A stretch of DNA of 64,000 bases from Sphingobacterium detergens (GTDB lineage: Bacteria > Bacteroidota > Bacteroidia > Sphingobacteriales > Sphingobacteriaceae). The notes beneath the pieces were generated by a model, which did not search any database, had not been told where the DNA came from, and was given only the letters and a program-made list of their open reading frames with translations. Where the stretch lies: NCBI RefSeq assembly GCF_003610355.1, contig NZ_RAPY01000002.1, positions 558,001 to 622,000 of the forward strand, read 5' to 3'. Numbering within the stretch: position 1 is the first letter of the stretch; each line of letters begins with the position of its first letter. Position numbers and translations under genes: made by a program. Below are positions 1-8,854 of this stretch, piece by piece.

Positions 1-332
1 CTAAAGTTGGAAAGGAAGGCAGAAAATTTAGTCAGGGGCAAACACAACGGTTACTAATTGCACGTCTACTTTATAAAAACCCAAAATATATATTTCTAGA
101 TGAGGCTACAAATTCGTTAGATGCAGAAAACGAAAGGTTGATTTTAGATAATATAAATACGCTATTTGAAGGTCGAACTAAAGTAATAATTGCGCACAGA
201 CTTAGTACGATTAAAAATGCGGACCAAATATTAGTGATGAAATATGGCGAGATAGTCGAAAGAGGAACGCATGCCGAATTAATATCTATGAAAGGATATT
301 ATTATCAATTAGTAAAAACACAACTTACTTAA
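1..332 (+). CDS. ABC exporter, C-terminal end of ATPase domain (5' truncated)
   Basis: Only the last ~110 residues are in the window; the reading frame is open from base 3. Seen: an ABC signature FSQGQTQRLLIARLL, the Walker B/D-loop stretch FLDEATNSLDAENE and an H-loop IIAHRLSTIKNADQI. These place it in the lipid/peptide exporter group, where the ATPase is usually fused to six membrane helices and, in bacteriocin exporters, an N-terminal C39 peptidase; neither part can be checked here. It lies 3 bp from a glycosyltransferase-like gene and one gene from a LanC-like cyclase, so export of a modified peptide is a reasonable inference. Confidence 0.9.
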   Translation, partial: KVGKEGRKFSQGQTQRLLIARLLYKNPKYIFLDEATNSLDAENERLILDNINTLFEGRTKVIIAHRLSTIKNADQILVMKYGEIVERGTHAELISMKGYYYQLVKTQLT

Positions 333-335
333 AAT

Positions 336-1091
336 ATGAAAAAAATAGTAGCTTTAATGTGTACCTATGGACGATTTTCCTACGTACGCAGATCGATTGG
401 ATTATTTTTAAATCAAGATTATGAAAATAAACATTTACTAATTTACAACAATGCTCCCGCTCCATTGGTGCTAGATGTTTATAACGAAAATGTAACTATA
501 ATTAATAATCATATAGATTTGATTTCAAAGAGTGAATATACAGATGTTGGTACTGTTTTTAGGGATGCGTTGACTTATGTGCCTTCAGATGCTGATTATG
601 TAAGTATTTGGGACGATGACGATATCTTTTTGGAGAACCACCTCAGTTCTGGAGTAAATTATCTCGAAATAAATAAAGAATATGAGGCTTGGCGTAAGCG
701 ATATTATTTTTATAAATCGGGCAATGATTATATCGAGCTGTTAGATGCCAATTCATACACCGAAGGTGCTTGTATAATAAGGAAAGATTTTTTAAATGAA
801 ATTGGCTTTTTTCTAAATACTTCTCTTGTCTATCATCATAAATGGTATTTTGAAGCTGAAGGTAGAGGACAATTTGCTGTTGCGGAGGATTTATTTCCAA
901 CATTTTGTATAGAAGCTGGGCAAGCGAATGTTGCTCATATCAGTGGTTTGTCTTCAAATGATGACCTGAATACTAGAAATGAAGTTAAACAGCGTTCTAT
1001 TGATTTTGGTGATGGCAAAAAGTTAATTCCTTGGGGTGAAGAGATGGTTAAGGAATATTTAGACATATGTTTTTCAGATTTCAGGGACTAG
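336..1091 (+). CDS. GT-A glycosyltransferase-like protein (family 2 type), copy A
   Basis: 251 residues. The N-terminus (KKIVALMCTYGRFSYVRRSI, then FLNQDY) is the nucleotide-binding beta-strand start of a GT-A fold, and WDDDD (D93-D96) is the metal/nucleotide-sugar DxD motif. There is no signal peptide or membrane segment, so it should act in the cytoplasm. It starts 3 bp after the exporter gene and precedes the LanC-like gene, forming one transcription unit. It is a paralogue of the gene at 2965-3699: both share the start pattern, FLNQ-Y and a DDDD motif at the same place. Family membership is clear; the acceptor is unknown, and a peptide is only inferred from the neighbours. Confidence 0.8.
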   Translation: MKKIVALMCTYGRFSYVRRSIGLFLNQDYENKHLLIYNNAPAPLVLDVYNENVTIINNHIDLISKSEYTDVGTVFRDALTYVPSDADYVSIWDDDDIFLENHLSSGVNYLEINKEYEAWRKRYYFYKSGNDYIELLDANSYTEGACIIRKDFLNEIGFFLNTSLVYHHKWYFEAEGRGQFAVAEDLFPTFCIEAGQANVAHISGLSSNDDLNTRNEVKQRSIDFGDGKKLIPWGEEMVKEYLDICFSDFRD

Positions 1092-1149
1092 AGATACATG
1101 AAATGCATTAGAAATCGGTATTTGCTCACTGCTAATTGATATAACAAAT

Positions 1150-2892
1150 ATGTATAAGCGCTATATTGGGCAAATAATAAATTATTCACTAGAAAAGGAA
1201 ATTTCATCTTTGGATGATATCAATATTACAAATGGATTAAGTGGAATAACACTATTATTGATAAAATATTATCAAGTTTATAAATGTGATTCTGTACTCA
1301 ATAGTTTAGTAATTCTTTCTGAGAGAATCGATAGCACGTATGCAAAATTTGATATTTCTGTTGATTTTTATACTGGTCATTTGGGTATTGCATATATGTT
1401 TGCTTTACTATCAACAATAACAGATGATGCTTGTAATGAAAAAAGGGTTGAAACGATATTAAGCAAGTTAGATTTTGATCAACCATTAAGCAGTAGCGAT
1501 GTATTAGGTGGACATTCTGGGGTTCTTTTGGGCCTGATAAAACTTAATGAAATATATAGCCATGGGATTGAATTGAATGAAATATTAGTAAAGATCTTCA
1601 GGAGCGCTAAGTTTGATAACGTTTCGAATGGTATTATTTTTGACAAGCGGCCCAATCAGCTGAAGGAATATTGTGGCTTCGCGCATGGAGTTAGTGGAGT
1701 AGCATATGTTTTGGCTGTTTATAGTAAAAACTCATGTAATGTAGATCTTTATAAGTTTATTCACAGATGCTTAAAATATGAAAATCATTATCTAAAAACC
1801 TACGAGCTATGGCCTGATTTTAGAGCATTTCCGATTGCAGATTTAGAAGGAGCTATTTCTAGATATTTCGATACGGGGAAAGATGGAATTTCCAGTCATG
1901 TCAGTTGGTGCAACGGTTTTTCAGGGATAGGGATCAACAGAATTTTCCTATACAAACTTTTTGGGGATAAGGAGCTATTTGAAGATATTGAATTAGTTCG
2001 CAAGAATATCTCTAAATATATATACAAACAAACGGATTTATCCGTTTGTTGCGGCTTAGGCTCTATGATGCTTTTTTTGTTGGTTGATTTTTTAATCCTA
2101 GATAACTCCCGGTCAAAAATAATTCTTGAAGAAATATTTTTTTCAAAGTTTTTGCAAAAAAAGGTCGATAGTTGTACTGATTATTCCATGTTTTATGGAC
2201 TTTCTGGTATCCTTTATATTTATTTGTATTTTTTGGAGGGGGGGGCTGACAATAATTTTTTATTTTATGATCATCATAACCACCGGTATGAAAATAAGAC
2301 AATTTTGTATGAAGATTTAATGATCAAATTGAAATATCCTGACCTTTATGCACAAATGGTATCCCAACAAATGATAGACTCAAAAATTTCATTTCGGGAA
2401 TTCTTTCATACAATTCAACATAATGAATCTTTTAATTCTGGTTTGTATTTAGGAAAAAAGAAGGATTTTCATTTGAGAAAAAGTGTTTATTATAACAGTG
2501 AGATTTATGCTGAAGAAATTCTATGTAAACATTTAGCTGAATGCATTGAAAAAGGAGGTTTGAGTAAAATAATAGTAAAAATTGAATTGAAAATCAATGA
2601 AAGAATGTTTATTGATAAGGGCGTTCAATCAACTTATTTAGAGGTCGTCAATATCTACTCTTCTAATAAGTTTGCTATTTCAAATCAATTATTCTCAATA
2701 ATAAAATTGTTCAATTCTGATCTCACGATAACCGATTTTATAAAGAAAACAGAACTTAATGATAAGCTCTTGATTGCATCGTTTATAAAAAATCAAATAT
2801 TAATTCCTGTAAAGAGTGAGGCTAATCGTCTGACTATAAATAAAGTATTTGGTGGTATGGATGATTTGCTGAATGTAATTGAATCCCATTAA
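1150..2892 (+). CDS. LanC-like cyclase with C-terminal extension
   Basis: 580 residues. The first ~380 form a LanC-type toroid with repeated GG/HG motifs: GHSGVLLGL (H122), CGFAHGVSGVAY (H179, the acid/base His region), SWCNGFSG (C254, zinc ligand) and VCCGLGS (C300, C301). In most LanC proteins the last motif is CHG; here it is CCG, giving a possible three-cysteine zinc site like that of the ProcM-type LanM enzymes. The ~200-residue tail is not LanC; its end (about 525-570) has the length and hydrophobic pattern of a PqqD/RRE-like peptide-binding domain, a weak inference. No dehydratase (LanB/LanM) is in the window. It contains an 8-G tract (see findings). Confidence 0.78.
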   Translation: MYKRYIGQIINYSLEKEISSLDDINITNGLSGITLLLIKYYQVYKCDSVLNSLVILSERIDSTYAKFDISVDFYTGHLGIAYMFALLSTITDDACNEKRVETILSKLDFDQPLSSSDVLGGHSGVLLGLIKLNEIYSHGIELNEILVKIFRSAKFDNVSNGIIFDKRPNQLKEYCGFAHGVSGVAYVLAVYSKNSCNVDLYKFIHRCLKYENHYLKTYELWPDFRAFPIADLEGAISRYFDTGKDGISSHVSWCNGFSGIGINRIFLYKLFGDKELFEDIELVRKNISKYIYKQTDLSVCCGLGSMMLFLLVDFLILDNSRSKIILEEIFFSKFLQKKVDSCTDYSMFYGLSGILYIYLYFLEGGADNNFLFYDHHNHRYENKTILYEDLMIKLKYPDLYAQMVSQQMIDSKISFREFFHTIQHNESFNSGLYLGKKKDFHLRKSVYYNSEIYAEEILCKHLAECIEKGGLSKIIVKIELKINERMFIDKGVQSTYLEVVNIYSSNKFAISNQLFSIIKLFNSDLTITDFIKKTELNDKLLIASFIKNQILIPVKSEANRLTINKVFGGMDDLLNVIESH

Positions 2893-2964
2893 AACTCATT
2901 AGCAGAAAAGATTTTTTGATTTGTACAACCATAAGTAAGTATATTATATATTAATAGTGAATAC

Positions 2965-3699
2965 ATGAAAGTAACGGCAATAATGGCAACATGTGGGCGG
3001 CATTCTTTATGTGAAAGAAGTCTCTCGTTATTCTTAAATCAAACCTATAGCGATTGTGAATTAATCATTTTTCAAAATTCCGCAATTAAGCAGGATCTTT
3101 CTCCAGATGTGGATAGGAATGCAGTTAAATTGATCAATCAATCCATTGATAGTCTAACAAATTCGCCTTATAAAACACTCGGTGCTATCTATAGAGATGC
3201 ATTTAGATATATAAGTGACGATACAGACATCGTAATTTTTTGGGATGACGATGATCTCTTTTCAAAAGATCATATAGAGAAAGGAGTAGATGGTTTCATC
3301 AGAGGCGGTAAAAAGGCGTATAAACCTGAATATTCATACTTTAGATATGATAATAATATTTCTTTGGAAGCGAATAATATGGAGCCTTCTATTTTTGTTG
3401 ATCGGAAGCATGTTTCTAATTTTGGTTTTTCGGAAACAACTACGGACCAGCACTTGAATTGGCTAAATCCGTTGCTTAGGGACGATGATATTTTTATTGA
3501 CTCCAACGGTAAGCCCACCCTCATATATAATTGGGGAGACGATATATTTAGCTTTAAAACCAGCGCTGATTGTGAAAATCCAGAGAATTTTGACAATTAT
3601 AGGAAGTACTCATTCGATCATGGTGATAGAATTATTTCGCCAATTGAAATCGAAGCAGTTTATACGATGTTATCGAGCTATAAAATCGGTATATTATAG
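2965..3699 (+). CDS. GT-A glycosyltransferase-like protein (family 2 type), copy B
   Basis: 244 residues, paralogous to the gene at 336-1091. It starts KVTAIMATCGRHSLCERSL, followed by FLNQTY, and has the acidic motif WDDDD (D94-D97). It follows the LanC-like gene by 72 bp. No membrane segments or signal peptide are seen. Two diverged copies flanking one cyclase suggest two successive or alternative sugar additions to a common substrate, but this is inference. Known: GT-A family 2 members use nucleotide-sugar donors. It could also belong to a glycan pathway with the two glycosyltransferases at 4.8-6.5 kb. Confidence 0.75.
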   Translation: MKVTAIMATCGRHSLCERSLSLFLNQTYSDCELIIFQNSAIKQDLSPDVDRNAVKLINQSIDSLTNSPYKTLGAIYRDAFRYISDDTDIVIFWDDDDLFSKDHIEKGVDGFIRGGKKAYKPEYSYFRYDNNISLEANNMEPSIFVDRKHVSNFGFSETTTDQHLNWLNPLLRDDDIFIDSNGKPTLIYNWGDDIFSFKTSADCENPENFDNYRKYSFDHGDRIISPIEIEAVYTMLSSYKIGIL

Positions 3700-4102
3700 T
3701 AACATTTAAAACTACAAATTGTGATGGAGTTTTTTTAAAAACTAAAAATCTGCTTGTAGAAACTCTTTGAATAGCTGCTTTTATATTCTTTTACGTTTTC
3801 TATTTTAAAGCATGAAAATTGCGCAATCGATTGATTGATTTTATTGTTTTTAAATTTAAATAATTCTTTTCATTTTTATAAAAAAGAACTCTATGTGTTT
3901 TTATTTGTGATTTTTTGTTTATAGACGATTAAATCATAATGAAAATTTAAAATATTTTTCATAGATAAATTTTTGAAGTATTAACCAATAACTTAAGAAG
4001 CTGTTGTGCATTATAAAGAGATGCCAGATCCGAGATATAGGATCTTTGCTGTTGAAAAATGCATTTTCTGTTTTACATAGCACGATAAGACCTAAATTTA
4101 TT
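3700..4102 (+). other. AT-rich intergenic region, nothing recognised
   Basis: About 400 bp of very AT-rich sequence between the glycosyltransferase-like gene and the TetR gene. I looked for a small RiPP precursor (short ORF with Cys/Ser/Thr-rich end) and found none with a believable start. It presumably holds the promoter of the TetR gene, but I cannot point to a convincing -7 box. Confidence 0.4.
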
Positions 4103-4735
4103 ATGAGAAAAATAGTTGATGGAGATATTCGGAACAAAGAAAAGACGAAGAATAAACTAATTGAAGCTGTCGGAAAAATCATTGCTACCGAAGGATATTC
4201 AAAACTTGGAGTAAATAAAATATCGAAAATAGCAGAAGTTGATAAAAAGCTTATCTATAGATATTTTGGGAATTTTGATGAATTGATTAATGGTTATCTG
4301 AGAAAAAAGGATTTTTGGACAAATCAAAGTTCTATTGCATTGCAAAATTTGGAGTCAAATTTCGATGACTTTGGAAAATCAGTGATTAATGACCTTTTAA
4401 TTGATCTATTTGATCATCTTGATCATATTGATGAATCAAAAAAAATTACGCTCTTGGAAGTTACTGAAAAATCTTCGCCAATAGAGCAGTTATCAGTCGA
4501 AAGGGAAATGCTTAGGAGTAATTTATTTAAAGTTACTGATCCTTGGTTTATTGATAAATCGGTAGATTTAAGAGCATGTTTAGCTCTTATCTTGGGAGGA
4601 ATTTATTATTTGACACTCCATGCAGATGCGACGGGAGTTACATTTTGTGAAATAAACGTAAAGGATGAATTAGGAAGAGAAAGGTTAACAAATGCTATCA
4701 CGACTTTGATTAATTCACTTTATAGTATAAAATAG
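4103..4735 (+). CDS. TetR/AcrR-family transcriptional regulator
   Basis: 210 residues from the ATG at 4103. The frame is open from an ATG at 4004, but those extra 33 residues do not fit the family, whereas MRKIVDGDIRNKEKTKNKLI is a normal TetR start. The helix-turn-helix is visible: GYSKLGVNKISKIAEV, then DKKLIYRYFGNFDELI, matching the turn and recognition helix of the family. The C-terminal ~140 residues are the variable ligand-binding part. It sits between the exporter/LanC group and the two convergent glycosyltransferase genes, so local control is likely; no operator was identified. Confidence 0.85.
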   Translation: MRKIVDGDIRNKEKTKNKLIEAVGKIIATEGYSKLGVNKISKIAEVDKKLIYRYFGNFDELINGYLRKKDFWTNQSSIALQNLESNFDDFGKSVINDLLIDLFDHLDHIDESKKITLLEVTEKSSPIEQLSVEREMLRSNLFKVTDPWFIDKSVDLRACLALILGGIYYLTLHADATGVTFCEINVKDELGRERLTNAITTLINSLYSIK

Positions 4736-4806
4736 AAAAGCCTGAAGATTATGCCGTATATAAATAAGATTTTGTAGAAAGTTGAGAATTACAAAATAAA
4801 ATATAA

Positions 4807-5442
4807 TTATATCCAAGAATGTTCCCAAAAGTGCGTAAGGATTCCATGCTTTGTGAACGATGTTGCCTGTTTTATCTCACTATAATTATATTCAAAAACT
4901 TCTTTGACTTCAATTAAGCTAAAATCAATTTCTTGAAATTTCGACAAGGTTTTTCTCATTTGAAATGGTCCGGAGTATTGAGGAGTAAAAAAGCTATCTC
5001 TATTACCTTCTAAATATATATTGTTTATTTCTTGCACGATCTCCAAAAAATAACGTTCATTGGGTGGACTTGCAAAAAATTCTGACGCAATGGTGTAGTT
5101 AACCGGATCTATCAATACAAAACCATTTACTTCCTCATTGTATAGTGAAATAAAATGATCTACATTATTCAAATGTATATCCCAGTCAACGTAACAGCCT
5201 CCAAAGTGGTAGACAATTAAATAGCGCCCTATATCAGCAGCTTCCGCATAATTTCTTGCCGTGACAAAAGAGTTGTATGCCCAAGGATATTCATTTTGTA
5301 TTAGATCAACTAACTTATCGAAATTCCAATATATAATATCAAAATTTTCTTTTTCTTTTAAACAAACCCAAGAATTTATGCATCGCTTTGCTAATTCAGA
5401 AGGTGTATTGAAACATATTTGGTGGATAATTTTTGGTATCAT
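4807..5442 (-). CDS. GT32-type glycosyltransferase (DXD sugar-binding region)
   Basis: 211 residues. It begins MIPKIIHQIC, the typical start of the Och1/capsular glycosyltransferase family, and contains AADIGRYLIVYHFGGCYVDWD with the DXD motif at D86/D88 that binds metal and nucleotide sugar. Family members of this size are cytoplasmic transferases in polysaccharide or glycolipid assembly. It lies on the same strand as, and 50 bp downstream of, the family-2 transferase at 5493-6491, so the two are probably one operon. The acceptor is unknown. Confidence 0.85.
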   Translation of the reverse strand: MIPKIIHQICFNTPSELAKRCINSWVCLKEKENFDIIYWNFDKLVDLIQNEYPWAYNSFVTARNYAEAADIGRYLIVYHFGGCYVDWDIHLNNVDHFISLYNEEVNGFVLIDPVNYTIASEFFASPPNERYFLEIVQEINNIYLEGNRDSFFTPQYSGPFQMRKTLSKFQEIDFSLIEVKEVFEYNYSEIKQATSFTKHGILTHFWEHSWI

Positions 5443-5492
5443 TGTAATTATAGCTCGAAAATTAATTCTTGTGTTGTTATGAAAACTTTTAC

Positions 5493-6491
5493 TTATTTAT
5501 ATGGGGTTAAATTATTCAGTTTATTCTCCATAAAAAAATCAAATTTCTCTTTATTAAAATAGTTTTGCCTGTTATTCTCAGTAATAAGTTTCTTTGCGAG
5601 TTGAGTATATTTGATGAAATCCTGATCTTTCAAAAATCTACTTTCTGTATTCAAGATAAGCCCCAAATAGTCTCTGGGATTATTGATAACCGATTGACTA
5701 AATATTGTAGTAGCGTAACCAAGCATGATTTTACATGCGGAATTAAACTGTTCCTCTCTCTTTTTGGTACTTATTTGATCGCTATGAAGGCGATATTTCA
5801 AAAGTGGGCTAGGTATGCTCCCAAATTTTAAACCGGAAAGAGTTGCATCAACCCATAACTTATAATCTTCCGCATGGTTGGCTAAACGATCGTAATAAAG
5901 TTTATTGAAATTAAGATTTTCTTTTCTCATTACAACAGTAGGGTGACAAATAGCGTTATGATGTAAAAACACCAACGAAAGATCTTCGTGGCCTGTCGGA
6001 ACATTTATTCGTTTTTGTGGAATAATGTTATTATTGTCGGACCTGGGTAGTATTTCATAGTCAGAGCCGACAATACTTAGCTCTGGATTTTGGTTGAGAA
6101 ATTCAATTTGAAGTTCGAATCTATCAGTACGGGATACATCATCACAATCCATTCGTCCTAAAAATTGACCTTTTGAAAAATAAATTCCTTTATTTAGAGA
6201 CCGTATTATTCCCTCATTGTTTTTATTAGCTATATAGACAATTCTATTGTCATAAAAAGACCGAACAATTTCATCTGTTTTGTCCGATGATCCATCATTT
6301 ATGATCACAAATTCAAATTCATAAAAGGTTTGAGTCAATATACTGTTGATTGCTGTTTCAAGATATTTTTCTCCATTGAAAATGGGCATTACCACAGATA
6401 ATATGGGGCGATTTGTCATATGTGGCTTGTATTGAAAATAAAAAATAGAAATTTCAGTAAAATCATCATCGGATTTGTATTGGTACTTCAT
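5493..6491 (-). CDS. Glycosyltransferase family 2
   Basis: 332 residues from the ATG at 6491; an internal ATG at 6419 (MTNRPILSVVMPIFNGEKYL) would give the canonical family start and may be the true one, since the first 24 residues look unlike the family. Seen: SVVMPIFNGEKYLETAINS, INDGSSD (residues 65-70) and GRMDCDDVSR (D115, D117, D118), which are the nucleotide-binding and metal-binding motifs of GT2. No membrane helices. It is probably the first gene of a two-gene operon with the GT32 gene. Confidence 0.88.
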   Translation of the reverse strand: MKYQYKSDDDFTEISIFYFQYKPHMTNRPILSVVMPIFNGEKYLETAINSILTQTFYEFEFVIINDGSSDKTDEIVRSFYDNRIVYIANKNNEGIIRSLNKGIYFSKGQFLGRMDCDDVSRTDRFELQIEFLNQNPELSIVGSDYEILPRSDNNNIIPQKRINVPTGHEDLSLVFLHHNAICHPTVVMRKENLNFNKLYYDRLANHAEDYKLWVDATLSGLKFGSIPSPLLKYRLHSDQISTKKREEQFNSACKIMLGYATTIFSQSVINNPRDYLGLILNTESRFLKDQDFIKYTQLAKKLITENNRQNYFNKEKFDFFMENKLNNLTPYK

Positions 6492-6682
6492 AAATAGGTT
6501 TTAACATATTTGTCTATTTATGTTATATAATCGGCAATTAATATACGGTAAAAAATAATGTTTAAAATAGTAAAATATTTTCGAAATGCCATTATCTTGA
6601 AAAGTGTTTTATTAGCAACTTAATTTTTAATTCAGACCATCATACCGTTCTCTTAATATTGGGGGGCTAAGTCTTACACATC

Positions 6683-6913
6683 AAAAGGGCCTGATGTTAA
6701 ATCAGACCCTTTCTCTTAGCGTTTACTGGTACAGTAATTTTTATGTTTTCTATCGTTTCCTCTTTTTTGTTTCGTCATCCAATGTTTTTAACGACTATTG
6801 GATTTTCACTGTACGACGCCAATTTTTATGTTGAACCTTTCTTTCGAAAGGTAGCTTGTAGCCGTTTTGTGTAGTAAGAACAATAGTCATTTCGAAATAG
6901 TTTTATTGGAGTG
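6683..6913 (-). pseudogene. Repeat A copy 1: decayed 3' end of a small gene plus terminator
   Basis: On the minus strand this ~231-bp segment matches 11927-12142. Read in the frame shared by both copies it gives TIVLTTQNGYKLPFERKV and HKNWRRTVKIQ, then a TAG and further stops, ending in RERV and TGA. The end is a terminator: AAAGGGTCTGAT, loop, ATCAGGCCCTTT (6684-6712), which pairs fully on the minus strand using one U-G. Each copy carries different stops, so both are degraded remains of one gene. The protein is not recognised. It lies 3' of the orphan gene at 7000-7572; the other copy lies 3' of the orphan gene at 12274-12822. Confidence 0.6.
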
Positions 6914-6999
6914 ATTTTTTTTATAAATTCAATAGGATTATTGAAGTATATCTTACAAGAACAAATTCGTCATGAGAACCGATGAAAATCCTAAACTCC

Positions 7000-7572
7000 C
7001 TATAAATTCTGAGAAATGATATTACCATCAAAATCTAGTTCATAACAATTCGATTGGAAGTCGACCAGTTTTATGCTTTTTGGTAGTACAGTCATTTCTT
7101 TGTGGCCATCATTATTTACCCAGATATCGTGTCCTCCAAATCGCCATTTTATTTCTCCGAGCTTTGTTATTCTTAGGATTTCAAGTTCACCATGTACGAG
7201 TAAATCATCTTTTAATTTCTGAACACTGAAATTCGTTACGTAATCTACTTGTCCTTTCCATTTAAGCGTTAAGTCTGGAATATTTAAATAATACAGTTTA
7301 TTCCCCGCGCAAATATAAAGTACATTCTCCTCGATTATAAAAGAGGACTCGCTCAATCCTGTGAAAACCCCTATATCACAAAGAATCGCACTAGCCACTT
7401 CATCTTGACCATGCTTTACTAAAATGGCAACGTTAGATACGTTGCTATATCGATCACATGAATCATCAACATATACCCGTTTGTAGCGTCTGAGATTATC
7501 GGCGGACTCCACTGTAAATTGGTGATCGGTATTGATTAATACTTTATATTGTCGATAGGAAATTTCAATCAT
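7000..7572 (-). CDS. Hypothetical protein, beta-propeller-like
   Basis: 190 residues, not recognised as a named family. No signal peptide or membrane segment. The sequence is rich in beta-strand with repeating patterns such as NKLYYLNIPDLTLKWKGQVD, LEILRITKLGEIKWRF and CYELDFDGNII, resembling single blades of a PQQ/WD-type propeller; it is too short for a full propeller. It sits alone on the minus strand between Repeat A and the first NTF2-like unit. Stand-alone proteins of this kind are often immunity proteins in toxin-exchange regions, but nothing here shows that directly. Confidence 0.6.
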   Translation of the reverse strand: MIEISYRQYKVLINTDHQFTVESADNLRRYKRVYVDDSCDRYSNVSNVAILVKHGQDEVASAILCDIGVFTGLSESSFIIEENVLYICAGNKLYYLNIPDLTLKWKGQVDYVTNFSVQKLKDDLLVHGELEILRITKLGEIKWRFGGHDIWVNNDGHKEMTVLPKSIKLVDFQSNCYELDFDGNIISQNL

Positions 7573-7657
7573 TTGAACTTGTAGAAGCTTTTGTTATTAA
7601 AGATAGTAGTTAGAGTCTGATTATCGAAAATTGAGTGCGTTATTCTAAGTCTTTTCA

Positions 7658-7788
7658 CCTCCCCATTCCCCTCATTCACCGAGTTTTCCTGATCGTTGGT
7701 CTAAAGCCTGTAGGCTAGGGTCGTATTGTGTTGTAGTTTTGAGTCAACAAATAAGAACAATATAACTAACACAATAAAAAAAGACATT
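7658..7788 (+). promoter_or_regulatory. NTF2-unit leader/promoter, copy 1
   Basis: About 130 bp nearly identical at four places (also 9026, 12957, 28307). It holds a conserved ATTCACCGAGTTTTC block, a short inverted repeat around TCTAAAGCC/GGCTAG and a perfect -7 box TAGTTTTG at 7734-7741, followed by a ~45-nt leader ending AAGACATT directly before ATG. The conservation across copies argues for co-regulated, strong expression. Confidence 0.75.
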
Positions 7789-8235
7789 ATGAAAACGCTA
7801 GTAAAAACATTCGCAGCAGCAGCCTTAATCGCAGTATCTACATTCGCAATGGCGGCTGAAGGCCCAGGTTCAAAAGCAGCAAAAGCAACCATTAACCTTT
7901 CTACAGCAGACTTGGCACTCGATCACTATGTTGCGGTAACTACTGAGGGAGAATCGGCAGGTGTGGAGCAGTTATTCGCAACTGATTTCAACCAAAAGAT
8001 CCAAGCTACCAATGCACAAACTTATAGCCGTGAAGCAGTGGTCAAATCTTTGAAAAAACAAAAAGGCGAGAGGCTAAATTGTACAGTAACTACCGACATC
8101 ATCGAAGAATCAGCTGACTATATGGTGGCTAAAGTGACTCTAAAATTTGAAAATTTCAGCAAAGTAGACGTTGTGACTTTGGTATGTGAAGGTAATAACT
8201 GGAAAGTATCCAAATCAATCAATTCCTATAAATAA
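7789..8235 (+). CDS. Secreted NTF2-like protein, copy 1
   Basis: 148 residues from ATG 7789; the frame is open 63 bp upstream, but the conserved leader and the signal peptide fix this start. A Sec signal peptide (KTLVKTFAAAALIAVSTFAM, probable cut after AMA) is followed by ~125 residues with the pattern of a small NTF2-like/SnoaL cone: an N-terminal helix (TADLALDHYVAVTTEGESAG), VEQLFATDF, and a C-terminal sheet ending NWKVSKSINSYK. No catalytic residues are obvious, so a binding role in the periplasm or outside is likely. It is one of four paralogues in the window (with 9161, 13095, 28443). The assignment to NTF2-like rests on pattern only. Confidence 0.8.
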   Translation: MKTLVKTFAAAALIAVSTFAMAAEGPGSKAAKATINLSTADLALDHYVAVTTEGESAGVEQLFATDFNQKIQATNAQTYSREAVVKSLKKQKGERLNCTVTTDIIEESADYMVAKVTLKFENFSKVDVVTLVCEGNNWKVSKSINSYK

Positions 8236-8268
8236 GAGCCATCTTAAATAAATATATAAATGTTTTAG

Positions 8269-8293
8269 AACCACATCATTTCCGATGTGGTTT
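8269..8293 (+). terminator. Terminator after NTF2-like copy 1
   Basis: AACCACATC, loop ATTTCC, GATGTGGTT, then a T-rich run. It differs from the GTGA-loop terminator of the other copies, although the stem is related (CCACATC versus CCACGTC). Confidence 0.7.
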
Positions 8294-8301
8294 CTTCTGT
8301 G

Positions 8302-8539
8302 TTTAGAAGAAAAATTAGACATAATACAAGGACTAATTTAGGAGGAGGACTCTGTAAGATTAGGGGTAAACTTGATGAAATTATTGATAATAAGTGGCGT
8401 AATAACTCTCAAGATAGCTTTTAAAGAGATGTGGAGCATAAATTTAAATAAAGAACTAGTAGAAAGATTAGGGAAAGAAGTGGTTGTTCGGAATTTCCGA
8501 CATACCACTCAGCTTGGTGCAATCGAAAATAAAATCTAG
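8302..8539 (+). pseudogene. Possible gene remnants (two short open stretches)
   Basis: An open stretch at 8302-8424 reads NLGGGLCKIRGKLDEIIDNK before a stop, and a second at 8429-8539 encodes 36 residues (MWSINLNKELVERLGKEVVV and on). Both look more protein-like than random AT-rich sequence but have no neighbours that would make a full gene. They are best taken as decayed accessory genes between the first NTF2-like unit and the AbiEii fragment. Weak call. Confidence 0.25.
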
Positions 8540-8844
8540 ACCCTAGATGTGAAATATTGGCAAAATTCGGCTTGACTTGATGGATATAGGACAGCTTCTA
8601 GATTTTTGTAAGCAGTCATATGTTTATCCTCTGACATTTTATTTAAATTGATTAACCTCCATTTCACAGAGGGAAGTTCCGAGACTAAAGCTGCATCCAG
8701 GCCCAGAAGTGCCCAATTAGGTGTCCTATTTTTGACGGAGAGCAAGAATTTACGTTCATTATCTGTCATCTCCTTGTTGATATCTTCAATGAGTTTCTCT
8801 CGTACGGAAAGTAGTTCCTCCAACGAAATATCAATTTTTGCCAT
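8536..8844 (-). pseudogene. AbiEii-type nucleotidyltransferase toxin, C-terminal fragment
   Basis: 102 residues. The stretch RKFLLSVKNRTPNWALLGLD, followed by LPSVKWRLINLNKM, is the pattern I recognise from the C-terminal end of AbiEii/AbiGii-like nucleotidyltransferases (ERxFLLSxKxxxPxWxLxGL ... LPAVxWKLxNLxKM). The N-terminal catalytic part with GGxxLxK and DxD is missing, and upstream sequence on this strand does not supply it. So this is a toxin fragment: a pseudogene, or less likely an independent small domain protein. Complete AbiEii proteins are at 30643 and 35879. Confidence 0.55.
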
Positions 8845-8854
8845 TTAGTAGATA

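Noticed and set aside
3700..4102. Search for a RiPP precursor peptide.
   Set aside because: No short ORF with plausible leader and Cys/Ser/Thr core; the precursor may lie upstream of the window.
6683..6913. Repeat A as a structured RNA: it contains ACCTTTC-GAAA-GAAAGGT and GTACAGT/ACTGTAC pairs in both copies.
   Set aside because: Copy 2 keeps a protein-like open frame through the same bases, so shared descent from a gene explains the conservation better. Only the terminator is accepted as a structure.
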